A stretch of DNA of 64,000 nt from an uncultured SAR116 cluster alpha proteobacterium (GTDB lineage: Bacteria > Pseudomonadota > Alphaproteobacteria > Puniceispirillales > Puniceispirillaceae): positions 124,001 to 188,000 of the forward strand of contig CACNQE010000002.1 of the NCBI GenBank assembly GCA_902622515.1, written 5' to 3'. This document shows, piece by piece, positions 18,655-28,795 of this stretch (its first letter is position 1; each line of letters begins with the position of its first letter). The notes beneath the pieces are model-generated. The model searched no databases. It saw nothing but the letters and a program-made list of their open reading frames with translations, and was not told where the DNA came from. Both the position numbers and the translations under genes were made by a program.

Positions 18655-18690
18655 AAAAAAACAGAAGGGCCTTTATATATAAGACCCTTC
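18655..18690 (-). terminator. Predicted intrinsic terminator between ctaE and surf1
   Basis: On the minus strand, arms GAAGGG (18685-18690) and CCCTTC (18664-18669) pair exactly and continue inward through an A/T-rich stem with one mismatch and one bulge, followed by TG and seven T (18661-18655). This has the form of a rho-independent terminator inside the cox cluster, allowing reduced transcription of surf1 and thrC. Confidence 0.6.
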
Positions 18691-18717
18691 ATATTCTTTA
18701 ATTTTTTATAAGAATAA

Positions 18718-19503
18718 TTATCCACCCCACCAATAGATGGCTACAAACAAGAACAACCAAACAACATCAACAAAATGCCAATACCATGCAGCAGCCTCAA
18801 AGCCAAAATGGGTTTCTGCGGTGAATTGACCTCTCATACCACGTATCAAACAAACGAATAGAAATATTGTACCCACAATTACATGAAATCCATGAAATCC
18901 TGTTGCCATAAAGAATACAGAGGGGTAGATGCCATCACTAAAACCAAAATGTGCATGCTGATATTCGAAAGCTTGTAATGCAGTAAATAGCACTCCTAAC
19001 ATTACAGTGATAGATAGACCCGTGATGAAGTCTTTTCGGTCATTATGCTGCAGAGCGTGATGCGCCCAAGTAACAGTGCACCCTGAAAGCAAAAGAATAA
19101 GTGTATTCATTAATGGTAAATCGAAAGGGTCAAATGTATGAATACCCTCTGGTGGCCAAATACCTCCAACGGGAAATAAAGCACGGTCAAAAAAAGCCCA
19201 AAAGAACGCCACAAAAAACATAATTTCAGAGACAATAAACAATAACATTCCATATCGCATACTAATCTGAACTATCGGTGTGTGATGGCCTTGATACTCA
19301 GCTTCTCTGACTATATCTCTCCACCATAAAAACATTGTAAGTATAACTAGGCCAAGTCCAACCGCTAGCATCTCTAATCCAAATGGCTTTTCATGCATGA
19401 ACATTGCTGCGCCAATGGTCACTACGAAACCAGCTGCAGCTCCAACAGCCGGCCATGGGCTAGGTTCTACTAAGTGGTATGGATGCTGTTTTGTCCCACT
19501 CAT
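18718..19503 (-). CDS. ctaE: Cytochrome c oxidase subunit III
   Basis: Non-catalytic core subunit of the aa3 oxidase that stabilises proton uptake. From ATG 19503 the protein is 261 residues, beginning [22 protein letters not shown] lies six bases upstream. The frame is open further back, but a longer form would overlap ctaG. Seven hydrophobic segments are visible. Conserved features include [14 protein letters not shown] with the lipid-contacting Glu, [30 protein letters not shown] and the C-terminal YWWGG. It is the last gene before the hairpin at 18.66 kb. Confidence 0.97.
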   Translation of the reverse strand: MSGTKQHPYHLVEPSPWPAVGAAAGFVVTIGAAMFMHEKPFGLEMLAVGLGLVILTMFLWWRDIVREAEYQGHHTPIVQISMRYGMLLFIVSEIMFFVAFFWAFFDRALFPVGGIWPPEGIHTFDPFDLPLMNTLILLLSGCTVTWAHHALQHNDRKDFITGLSITVMLGVLFTALQAFEYQHAHFGFSDGIYPSVFFMATGFHGFHVIVGTIFLFVCLIRGMRGQFTAETHFGFEAAAWYWHFVDVVWLFLFVAIYWWGG

Positions 19504-19555
19504 TTGACTCTCCATGATAAATACATAATTTCCCCCAAAAAATGCGATTAAACAA

Positions 19556-20128
19556 TTAACTCTGTAATGACTTAAAAAATGTATAAGACAACACAACTTC
19601 TTCTACATCTGTAGTATTTTTATCTGAAGCTATTTCTGGATCAAGATAAAACACAACTGGCATATCTACTGACTCTCCTGGTGCTAATGGTTGTTCAGTA
19701 AAACAAAAGCATTCCATTTTCATAAAATAAGGCCCCACCTTTTGTGGCGTGACATTAAAGGTTGAGGTCCCAATCGTCAAATCATCTGACAAATTTGTAG
19801 CTCTAAAAATAGCTTTTACCTGCTCACCAGGTAAGAGGTTTACAGTTTCAGTAATTGGATTAAAAGACCAGTTAAGTTCTGGATTAACATGAGCGTTGAA
19901 AATTATTTTGACGTCATGTCCGTTAATAATTCTTTCTGACTCTTGTTTTGCAATTTGAGTGGTGCCGCCATATCCAGTAACTCGACAAAATAATTCATAC
20001 AGCGGGACAGATGCATAAGATAAGCCCAACATACTGATAACAATAACAGAGAGAAACCACAAACTTTTTATATTTCGTTTTCGCAAATTTATTTGGTTGT
20101 GATAATTTGGGTTTTTCCCTACTAACAT
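19556..20128 (-). CDS. ctaG: Cytochrome c oxidase assembly protein CtaG (Cox11)
   Basis: Copper chaperone that delivers Cu to the CuB site of subunit I. The 190-residue protein has one N-terminal membrane helix ([23 protein letters not shown]), the conserved [16 protein letters not shown], and the copper-binding motif [11 protein letters not shown]. The ATG at 20128 shares its A with the TAA of the small upstream gene, implying translational coupling. Length is normal for the family. It sits between ctaB and ctaE, the standard place. Confidence 0.97.
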   Translation of the reverse strand: MLVGKNPNYHNQINLRKRNIKSLWFLSVIVISMLGLSYASVPLYELFCRVTGYGGTTQIAKQESERIINGHDVKIIFNAHVNPELNWSFNPITETVNLLPGEQVKAIFRATNLSDDLTIGTSTFNVTPQKVGPYFMKMECFCFTEQPLAPGESVDMPVVFYLDPEIASDKNTTDVEEVVLSYTFFKSLQS

Positions 20129-20265
20129 TAATTTAATCCTATTCGCACAACCGTAATAAGATAAAAAAGCAATACTAAACCAAAAATTAGGCCAAGAATA
20201 GTATAATTCTGGCGTTTTCTTGCTTGCTTTAATTCTGCAGATGTCTTTGGCTCATTTCTATTCAT
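20128..20265 (-). CDS. Small single-helix membrane protein in the cox cluster (CoxF-like)
   Basis: A 45-residue gene that fills the gap between ctaB and ctaG. It starts MNRNEPKTSAELKQARKRQN, a basic hydrophilic head, followed by one membrane helix (YTILGLIFGLVLLFYLITVV) and a short RIGLN tail. It starts six bases after the ctaB stop, and its TAA overlaps the ctaG ATG by one base, so both ends are set by its neighbours. Rhizobial cox clusters carry a small gene called coxF in the same place; equivalence is inferred from position, size and topology. It probably assists oxidase assembly. Confidence 0.8.
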   Translation of the reverse strand: MNRNEPKTSAELKQARKRQNYTILGLIFGLVLLFYLITVVRIGLN

Positions 20266-20271
20266 CAATAA

Positions 20272-21177
20272 TTATCCTAAAATTGCATGATCACAAATTA
20301 ATGCCAAAAATAAAGTGAACAAATAAATAATTGAATATTTAAATAATAGAATTGCACGCTTATCACTCGGTTTTTTTAGAAGCTGGAACGCTAGAAACAA
20401 AAATATTATGCCCGCAAGCCCCGCTGTAGCTCCATACAATAACTTTACCATACCAATTATAGATGGTAAAAAGCTCACAAAAACCATTATTAAGCTATAT
20501 ATTAGGATTTGCCGTCTAGTTTCTTTATTACCATATATTACTGGAAGCATAGGGATTTTTGCTCTTTTATAATCATCGTTTTTTACAATTGCCAAAGCCC
20601 AAAAATGTGGTGGGGTCCAAAAAAAGATTAAACAAAACAATATGATTGGTTCAATTCCAACAGTTGACGTTACTGCTGCCCAACCAATAATGGGAGGAAG
20701 CGCGCCAGCCGCACCACCGATTACAATATTTTGTGCAGTGAAGCGCTTAAGACAGACCGTATAAATTAATCCATAAAAAATAATAGTGAACGCAAGCAAC
20801 CCACCAGCAAGAAAATTTGCAGATAGACTCAAAATCAAAACAGATATAATGGAAATCGTGACACCGAAAGCCAACGCCTCTTCTGGCTTAACCTCACCAG
20901 ATGGTATTGGTCTTCCGCTAGTTCTTTTCATTATGGCGTCAATATCACTATCATACCATTGGTTGATTGCACCGGAGGCACCAGCTCCTGCAGCAATGGC
21001 TAGCAATGAGATGAAAGCAAGAATTGGGTGCAAATCACCAGGTGCAAGGTAAGTGCCCGTAAAACCAGTGAAAATAACGAGGCTCATGACTCGTGGTTTC
21101 ATAAGTTGAAAAAAACCAGAGACCTTTGTGGGAACAAAACTTACAGTTTCGATATCAAGATTAGGTGCTTTATCCAT
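20272..21177 (-). CDS. ctaB: Protoheme IX farnesyltransferase (heme O synthase)
   Basis: Adds a farnesyl group to heme b to make heme O, the precursor of heme A for the oxidase. The 301-residue UbiA-family membrane protein has the first Asp-rich motif NQWYDSDIDAIMKRT followed by RPIPSG, and the second polar loop KNDDYKRAKIPMLPV. About eight to nine hydrophobic segments are visible. It lies 13 bp after ctaD. CtaA (heme A synthase) is not in the window. Confidence 0.97.
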   Translation of the reverse strand: MDKAPNLDIETVSFVPTKVSGFFQLMKPRVMSLVIFTGFTGTYLAPGDLHPILAFISLLAIAAGAGASGAINQWYDSDIDAIMKRTSGRPIPSGEVKPEEALAFGVTISIISVLILSLSANFLAGGLLAFTIIFYGLIYTVCLKRFTAQNIVIGGAAGALPPIIGWAAVTSTVGIEPIILFCLIFFWTPPHFWALAIVKNDDYKRAKIPMLPVIYGNKETRRQILIYSLIMVFVSFLPSIIGMVKLLYGATAGLAGIIFLFLAFQLLKKPSDKRAILLFKYSIIYLFTLFLALICDHAILG

Positions 21178-21190
21178 AATAAATTAGGTC

Positions 21191-22804
<1,614 letters not shown>

Positions 22805-23641
22805 TCATTTTTTTACAGAAGCAAGTTGAATGTAATTTGGTCCATCAGATAAAGCGAAGTCTTTCTTTGCTTCCAACAACCATTTCTCATACTTATCACG
22901 CGCCAAAGCTTTGACGACAATCGGCATAAACGAATGATTTACGCCACATATTTGGTTGCATTGCCCATAATATGTTTTTTCTCCAGGGGGCACATCTATC
23001 CATACTTCATTAGAACGCCCAACAAAGGCATATGTTTGGACAGCCAAAGAAGGTACAAAGAATGAATGCATAACGTCATTGCCAGTTACAAGAAATTTAA
23101 TTTTTGTGTTATCTGGCAAAATAAGTGGATTATCTACAGATAACAATCGTGGTTGGCCAGGCTGCAATTCATCATCCTTAAGCATATAGCTATCAAAGGA
23201 AATCTGCTCATCCATGTACTCATAGTTCCAGTACCATTGGTTTGCTGTAACTTTAATGACCATTTCAGCATTTTTTGTCTCATCCATGTAATATAGCAGC
23301 CGAAATGAAGGAACTGCGATTACAACTAAAATCAACACTGGGACAACAGTCCATAGGATTTCTATAACAGTGTTGTGTGTTGTTTTTGAAGGTTTTGGAT
23401 TAGATTCTCTCCTAAACCTCCACCCAACAAACACTAACAGTCCAAGCACAAAAACTGATATAAGCGTTATGATTACTAAAAGTAAGTTATGCAAATCTGT
23501 TGCCTTTTGCGCTATCGAACCAGCTGGCTCTTGAAGTCCAATTTGCCATGGCTCAGGTTGAGCTGCGCCAGCAACAGACAAACCAAAAACAACAAACGTA
23601 AAAGAGCTTAGCAAAAGGCAGCGCATAAATTTTGCACTCAT
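22805..23641 (-). CDS. ctaC: Cytochrome c oxidase subunit II
   Basis: Accepts electrons from cytochrome c at the CuA centre. From ATG 23641 (GGGGGAT upstream) the protein is 278 residues: signal peptide ending near AGAA, two membrane helices (LLVIITLISVFVLGLLVFVGW and ILWTVVPVLILVVIAV), the aromatic electron-entry patch NQWYWNYEY, and the CuA ligands H192, C228, C232, H236 and M239. The residue between the two cysteines is Gln230, where most aa3 oxidases have Glu. An alternative start at 23668 would add nine residues. It heads the cox cluster and is divergent from tldD. Confidence 0.97.
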   Translation of the reverse strand: MSAKFMRCLLLSSFTFVVFGLSVAGAAQPEPWQIGLQEPAGSIAQKATDLHNLLLVIITLISVFVLGLLVFVGWRFRRESNPKPSKTTHNTVIEILWTVVPVLILVVIAVPSFRLLYYMDETKNAEMVIKVTANQWYWNYEYMDEQISFDSYMLKDDELQPGQPRLLSVDNPLILPDNTKIKFLVTGNDVMHSFFVPSLAVQTYAFVGRSNEVWIDVPPGEKTYYGQCNQICGVNHSFMPIVVKALARDKYEKWLLEAKKDFALSDGPNYIQLASVKK

Positions 23642-23671
23642 TATTAAATCCCCCAGGATAGTCTGCAAACA

Positions 23672-23772
23672 AAACTAAAATTTAAAATTAGTTTAACTTC
23701 AATACTCAAAATATCGTATTAGTTCTATATGTTTTTTTACTCTTTGGGAAGAGTACTGCGACTGCCTGTCGC
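23672..23772 (-). promoter_or_regulatory. Three inverted repeats in the ctaC leader region
   Basis: The 300-bp divergent gap between ctaC and tldD holds three perfect inverted repeats: AAACTAA/TTAGTTT at 23672-23678 and 23688-23694 (9-base loop), TACTCTT/AAGAGTA at 23738-23755 (4-base loop), and GCGAC/GTCGC at 23758-23772 (5-base loop). The last two are only two bases apart. In a ctaC transcript they would be tandem stem-loops followed by seven A, so they are not a standard terminator. A leader RNA structure or operator role is inferred. Confidence 0.4.
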
Positions 23773-23941
23773 GCAACTTTCTGCAGAATGATAATGAATT
23801 AGGTATTGCTCGATATTATCTGTGAAATTAGAAGACACAGGCACTTGAAGTTAGCAGAGATTCAACCCATAATAACTATAACAATCTTTATTTTTAGTTT
23901 ATATTCATCGGTATGATAAAATAAGTCAAAAGGATATACTA

Positions 23942-25381
23942 ATGGACCCACTCGCGCAGACGGACCTTTTGTTTTTTAAAGATGGTAATTTCGATAGGGG
24001 ATTCGCTGAGTCAATTTTAAAAGATGCATTATATGGTGCGGATGACGGCGATTTGTTTTTAGAAACTGATTATCTTGAGTTTCTATCTTTTGATGATGGG
24101 AGACTGAAATCAGCAAGCTATAACCAATCCTGTGGCTTTGGATTGAGGGCTATAATTGGCGAGGCCGACGCATTTGCCCATTCAGGAGATATGTCAACAG
24201 CAGCTTTAGAAAGAGCCGGCCAAACAGTTAAGGCCGTCACAAGTGGGTATTCTGGAGAATTAGCATTATCACCGTCTAATGCAGCTAATTTACCACTGTA
24301 TTCAGATGCAAATCCACTTGATGTGACACCCTTCGATGCAAAGGTGAAACTATTGCAGTCTGTTGATAAATATGCGCGAGACAAAGATAGTAGAGTAAAA
24401 CAAGTTTCAGCATCGATTGCTGGTTCGTGGCAAGCTGTACAAATATTGAGACCTGATGGATACCGAGCAGCAGATATTAGACCATTGGTCAGGTTGAATG
24501 TGTCAGTTATGGTTGAGGCAAATGGCAGAATGGAAACTGGCTCTAGTGGTTCTGGTGGCCGTTTTATGTTTGATAAATATCTAAACGCAAGCAATTGGCA
24601 ACAAGAAGTAGATGAAGCATTGCGCCTCGCTCTAATTGGCCTTGAATCCATCCCTGCACCTGCTGGTGAAATGGAAATCGTTCTGGGTCCAGGGTGGCCT
24701 GGAGTTATGTTACATGAAGCTGTTGGACACGGTCTAGAAGGTGATTTTAATCGCAAGGGCACCTCTATTTTTTCTGGCAAAGTTGGGGAACAAGTTGCTG
24801 CTAAGGGTGTTACTGTTATAGACGACGGCACAATATCGGACAGGCGTGGTTCTATAACAATTGACGATGAAGGCACAAAATCTGCACGTAACATCTTAAT
24901 CGAAGACGGCATCCTAAAAGGGTATTTGCAGGATAGACAAAATGCAAGGCTGATGAATGTTGCTCCTACTGGTAATGGAAGACGTGAGTCATATGCATCC
25001 CTTCCAATGCCCAGAATGACTAATACTTTTATGCAATCTGGTGATTTAGAACCTGGAGAGATACTTTCTACCGTTGATAAAGGGCTATATGCCGTAAATT
25101 TTGGGGGTGGTCAGGTAGATATTACATCTGGAAAGTTTGTATTTTCTGCGTCTGAGGCTTATTTGATAGAAAACGGGAAAATTACAGCGCCTGTCAAAGG
25201 CGCCACCTTGATAGGAAATGGCCCAGATGCGATGTCAAAGATATCTATGATCGGCAATGATATGGAACTGGATGCAGGTGTTGGAACTTGTGGGAAAAAC
25301 GGCCAATCTGTCCCGGTGGGAGTTGGACAACCTACTTTGAAAATTGGGGGCATCACTGTTGGGGGGACACAAGCAGCCTAA
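23942..25381 (+). CDS. tldD: Metalloprotease TldD
   Basis: Active subunit of the TldD/TldE protease, which processes modified peptides such as microcin B17 and degrades CcdA in E. coli. The 479-residue protein has the zinc motif MLHEAVGHGLEGD (HExxxH) at about residue 256, preceded by GPGWPGVM, and the C-terminal pattern GNDMELDAGVGTCGKNGQ. Its partner PmbA/TldE is at 29.8 kb on the same strand. AAGGA lies just before the ATG. tldD beside ctaC is usual in Alphaproteobacteria. The natural substrate here is unknown. Confidence 0.97.
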   Translation: MDPLAQTDLLFFKDGNFDRGFAESILKDALYGADDGDLFLETDYLEFLSFDDGRLKSASYNQSCGFGLRAIIGEADAFAHSGDMSTAALERAGQTVKAVTSGYSGELALSPSNAANLPLYSDANPLDVTPFDAKVKLLQSVDKYARDKDSRVKQVSASIAGSWQAVQILRPDGYRAADIRPLVRLNVSVMVEANGRMETGSSGSGGRFMFDKYLNASNWQQEVDEALRLALIGLESIPAPAGEMEIVLGPGWPGVMLHEAVGHGLEGDFNRKGTSIFSGKVGEQVAAKGVTVIDDGTISDRRGSITIDDEGTKSARNILIEDGILKGYLQDRQNARLMNVAPTGNGRRESYASLPMPRMTNTFMQSGDLEPGEILSTVDKGLYAVNFGGGQVDITSGKFVFSASEAYLIENGKITAPVKGATLIGNGPDAMSKISMIGNDMELDAGVGTCGKNGQSVPVGVGQPTLKIGGITVGGTQAA

Positions 25382-25499
25382 TAAATGTATTACCACTAAA
25401 TATTCAAAAAATTTTTATGGTTATACAAATTAAACAGGTTAAACTTTCAGTTTGTTTTCATATCGAAGATTTATTGCTCTTAAAACCCTTTAATTTTCT

Positions 25500-26858
25500 T
25501 TAATACTTATAATATTCAAAAACCTTTTGAATATCTTCAGCCCATTTTTCATGAAATAATTTACGCACTATATCTGCTTGCGTTAGACCAGTATCTACTA
25601 TAGTTCTTAATGGTTTAAGAAATATTGTTTCATCTTTATCCTCCTTATTAAATCTTGCACGGTTTTTTAAACCTGTTTCTGCAATTTCAATAATTTGTGA
25701 TGCTAATTCATGAAGTGATTGTGAGCCTAACTGTCCTTTCAATCCGTCTTTCGCAGCTGATATTCGAGCATTAACAACATCTTGATGTGTAAACTTATTT
25801 GCTATCGCTTCTGCTTTTTCTAGAGCTTCTTGATCATATAATAATCCAACCCAAAGAGCTGGTAATGCACAAATGATGGACCAAGGCCCCCCGTCTGCTC
25901 CACGCATTTCCAGATACCCCTTTAGTCGAACGTCTGGGAAGACAGTTGTAATATGATCTTCAAAATCTGACATGGAAGCAGTATGGCCAAAAAAATCATC
26001 TCTATGTTTTGAACTCATAAAGCGTCTAAAGGATTTACCTGCAACATTTAAATATTCCCCGTTTCTATAAATAAAATACATTGGTACATCTAAAACATAG
26101 TCAACCCACTGTTCATAACCAAAATTTGGTTCAAAAACGCATGTTGGTACTCCACATCTATCTGGATCAGTATCTGTCCATACCAATGCTCTGTTAGACT
26201 GAAGACTTGTTAAGGCACCATCTTTAAAAGGTGAATTTGCAAATAAAGCAGTAGCAACTGGCTGTAATGCTAGCGAGGTTTTGAATTTACGTCTCATATC
26301 TTGTTCATCACAATAATCCAGATTTGTCTGGATGGTGCAGGTGCGAAGCATCATATCCAAACCCAAATTACCTACCTTCGGCATATAATCCCTCATTATC
26401 CTATATCTGCCTTTAGGCATCCAATTTACCTCTGCCCTGGATGCAGTTGGATGAAATCCCAATCCTAGCATCCCCAAACCTAGTTTGGCCGTAACATCAA
26501 GCATCTGTTTCAAATGTCTATTTGTTTCAATACAACTGTGGTGTATTGTCTTAACTACATTCCCAGATAGCTCAAACTGTCCGCCTGGCTCTAAAGAAAT
26601 TGACGCACCATCTTTAGTTTTTAGAGCTATATATTTTTCGTTTTCTTTAATAGGCTTCATATCATAAGTTTTGCTCAAATAACGCAAAATAGCCTCAATA
26701 CCTGCATCTCCCTCATAAGCAACTGGTTTTTGCCCATCTAATGAAAAAATAAATTTTTCATGCTCAGTTCCTATTCGCCAATCCTTTGGATCTTTCTCCT
26801 TGCTTGAAAACCATTCAACAAGGGATGTATATGATGCGGATATATTATTTTCAGTCAT
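25500..26858 (-). CDS. gshA: Glutamate-cysteine ligase (GCS2 type)
   Basis: First enzyme of glutathione synthesis. The 452-residue protein belongs to the alphaproteobacterial/plant-type glutamate-cysteine ligases rather than the E. coli type. Visible segments: DWRIGTEHEKF, LEPGGQFELSG, MLGLGFHPTA, and MRGADGGPW near the C-terminal third. No transit sequence. It lies 18 bp downstream of rsmE on the same strand. gshB is not in the window. ChaC at 50.4 kb provides the breakdown step. Confidence 0.94.
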   Translation of the reverse strand: MTENNISASYTSLVEWFSSKEKDPKDWRIGTEHEKFIFSLDGQKPVAYEGDAGIEAILRYLSKTYDMKPIKENEKYIALKTKDGASISLEPGGQFELSGNVVKTIHHSCIETNRHLKQMLDVTAKLGLGMLGLGFHPTASRAEVNWMPKGRYRIMRDYMPKVGNLGLDMMLRTCTIQTNLDYCDEQDMRRKFKTSLALQPVATALFANSPFKDGALTSLQSNRALVWTDTDPDRCGVPTCVFEPNFGYEQWVDYVLDVPMYFIYRNGEYLNVAGKSFRRFMSSKHRDDFFGHTASMSDFEDHITTVFPDVRLKGYLEMRGADGGPWSIICALPALWVGLLYDQEALEKAEAIANKFTHQDVVNARISAAKDGLKGQLGSQSLHELASQIIEIAETGLKNRARFNKEDKDETIFLKPLRTIVDTGLTQADIVRKLFHEKWAEDIQKVFEYYKY

Positions 26859-26876
26859 ATTTGATGACCATTTCTT

Positions 26877-27644
26877 TTAATTCTTCTTTTCATTATACCA
26901 ATCACCAAAATTAGACTGATAGATACTTAGCGCAGCTATTGCTGCGGTATCACTTCTTAAAATTCTTGGTCCGAGTGAAATATGTTCTGTGCATGAATGA
27001 AGATTTAACTGCTCTCTCTCTTTACTACTAAATCCCCCCTCAGGCCCTATTATTATGGCTGCTTTACCAACTTTTGCACTATTTAACTCAGTCATCGCTC
27101 TTGCTTGCTTTGGTTCGGATTTAGACTCATCGCATACAATTAGCATTCTATCTTCTGGCCAATTACCAAGAACAGTTTGAAGATCCATAAATTCTTCAAT
27201 TTCAGGCAAATCAAGGCGTTCTGTCTGCTCTACTGCCTCGATCATATTGGATCGAAGTTTTTCATATTTTAATTGTTTTACTTGACCGAATTCAGATTGC
27301 ACTGGCCAAATTTTTGAAACACCTAATTCTGTTATTTTTTGAACCATAAAATCCATTCTCATTCGCTTTATTGGTACAAAAAGTAACCATAAATCTGTTG
27401 ACGAAGTCTGAGCAATTATTTTTTTCTTACAATAAACTGAAAACTTTCGCTTGCCTGAAGCTTCGATAACACTCAAAAAACCGCCATCCCTTCCATTAAA
27501 TAAAAGTAACTCAGAACCATCTTTTTTCCTCAAGACAGAGTAAAGATAGTGTTCCTGAGCCGCGTTAAGCTCAATGAATTTATGTTCCATTAAGTCACAC
27601 TCTACAAAAAGTCGTGTTAGATTTATTCTAGAATTAAGATACAT
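26877..27644 (-). CDS. rsmE: 16S rRNA m3U1498 methyltransferase RsmE
   Basis: SPOUT-family enzyme that methylates U1498 of 16S rRNA. The protein from ATG 27644 is 255 residues. The N-terminal PUA-like part has LYSVLRKKDGSELLLFNGRDG; the knot domain has KRMRMDFMVQKITELGVSKIWPVQSEF and, near the C-terminus, IIIGPEGGFSSKE and LGPRILRSDTAAIAAL, the AdoMet-binding trefoil motifs. A TTG at 27662 would add six residues; the ATG gives the usual N-terminus. It precedes gshA by 18 bp and is divergent from ubiA. Confidence 0.94.
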   Translation of the reverse strand: MYLNSRINLTRLFVECDLMEHKFIELNAAQEHYLYSVLRKKDGSELLLFNGRDGGFLSVIEASGKRKFSVYCKKKIIAQTSSTDLWLLFVPIKRMRMDFMVQKITELGVSKIWPVQSEFGQVKQLKYEKLRSNMIEAVEQTERLDLPEIEEFMDLQTVLGNWPEDRMLIVCDESKSEPKQARAMTELNSAKVGKAAIIIGPEGGFSSKEREQLNLHSCTEHISLGPRILRSDTAAIAALSIYQSNFGDWYNEKKN

Positions 27645-27858
27645 TTTAGCGTAATTAACCAAAAAATGATTTAAATTTCATTGCATTATATACCATTAAA
27701 AAAAAGTTTCTGAAAAAGTACAAAAGTGTATAAACCTTTTATTTTATTATTAAATGCATTGCGCGTCATATTTAATAATACTTAATAATATCAATTTCAT
27801 TTTAAGTCGTATATTTGTTATTGAAGTTAGTTTTGCATTTTGAAAATAGAGCGTTGAA

Positions 27859-28791
27859 ATGGCTTCACCAAACCACACAAACACAGATATCGCCACTGAT
27901 GGATGGTTGTCAAGGGTACCAAAGTCGTTTCAACCTTATTGCATAATAGCGCGCTTAGATAGGCCTATCGGCTGGTGGTTATTATTATTACCAAGTTGGT
28001 GGGCAATTTTGATCCATCATAATAATCTTTTTGAAACATTGAGATTGATGGGGTTATTCATGATCGGCGCAATATTAATGCGCGCAGCGGGATGCATTAT
28101 TAACGACCTATGGGACCGTGATATCGATATAAAAGTTTCACGAACATCTTTGCGACCGCTTGCAGTTGGAACAATGTCTACGAGGTCCGCTCTTATATAC
28201 CTTACGTTTATATTGTCATTCTCATTAATTATCTTGCTTCAATTACCATTAAGAGCCTGGATTATGGGAATTTTATCATTTCCATTGATTATATGTTACC
28301 CCCTTGCAAAACGTATCACTAGATGGCCACAAATTGTTCTAGGTTTTGTGTTTTCGTGGGGCATTCTTCTTGGTTCCGTAAGCGCTTCTAATAATTGGCC
28401 AGATGAAAGTATATTTTGGATTTATGCGGGTACAGTTTGCTGGATAATTGGTTATGATACAATCTACGCAATTCAGGATAAAAATGATGATAAAAAACTA
28501 AACATAGGCTCTGCTGCACTTTCCTTTGGGCCCAATCTAATTTTAGGTATTACGACGCTATATGGAACTGCAATTTTCCTGTGGTCAATCGGCCTCTGGC
28601 TAAAATTTGAGATTGACCTCTGGATTTTAGGTATTATTGGCGCAATTATGCATTTGGTCTGGCAAATAAAAAATTTAAAAATGGTAGAAGAAAATACTGC
28701 TCTAAAAATATTCAAATCCAATAGGGATTGCGGCCTCATAATTACATTTGGTTTGCTTATACAGATAATTTTCAACGATATTTTTTCTTAA
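27859..28791 (+). CDS. ubiA: 4-hydroxybenzoate polyprenyltransferase
   Basis: Attaches the polyprenyl tail to 4-hydroxybenzoate in ubiquinone synthesis, in the inner membrane. The 310-residue protein has the UbiA signature NDLWDRDIDIKVSRT followed by LRPLAVG, the N-terminal LDRPIGWWLLLLPSWWAI that separates UbiA from other prenyltransferases, and the second Asp motif YDTIYAIQDKNDD. Eight to nine hydrophobic segments. It stands alone between rsmE and argC, and its stop lies four bases from that of argC. Confidence 0.95.
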   Translation: MASPNHTNTDIATDGWLSRVPKSFQPYCIIARLDRPIGWWLLLLPSWWAILIHHNNLFETLRLMGLFMIGAILMRAAGCIINDLWDRDIDIKVSRTSLRPLAVGTMSTRSALIYLTFILSFSLIILLQLPLRAWIMGILSFPLIICYPLAKRITRWPQIVLGFVFSWGILLGSVSASNNWPDESIFWIYAGTVCWIIGYDTIYAIQDKNDDKKLNIGSAALSFGPNLILGITTLYGTAIFLWSIGLWLKFEIDLWILGIIGAIMHLVWQIKNLKMVEENTALKIFKSNRDCGLIITFGLLIQIIFNDIFS

Positions 28792-28795
28792 ATCA

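Noticed and set aside
24118-24912. Long antisense open frame (264 codons) opposite tldD
   Set aside because: It lies wholly within the well-conserved tldD frame and shows no family signature; a shadow of codon bias.
27772-27790. Direct repeat TTAATAATA separated by one base, upstream of ubiA
   Set aside because: Too short and too AT-rich to distinguish from chance.
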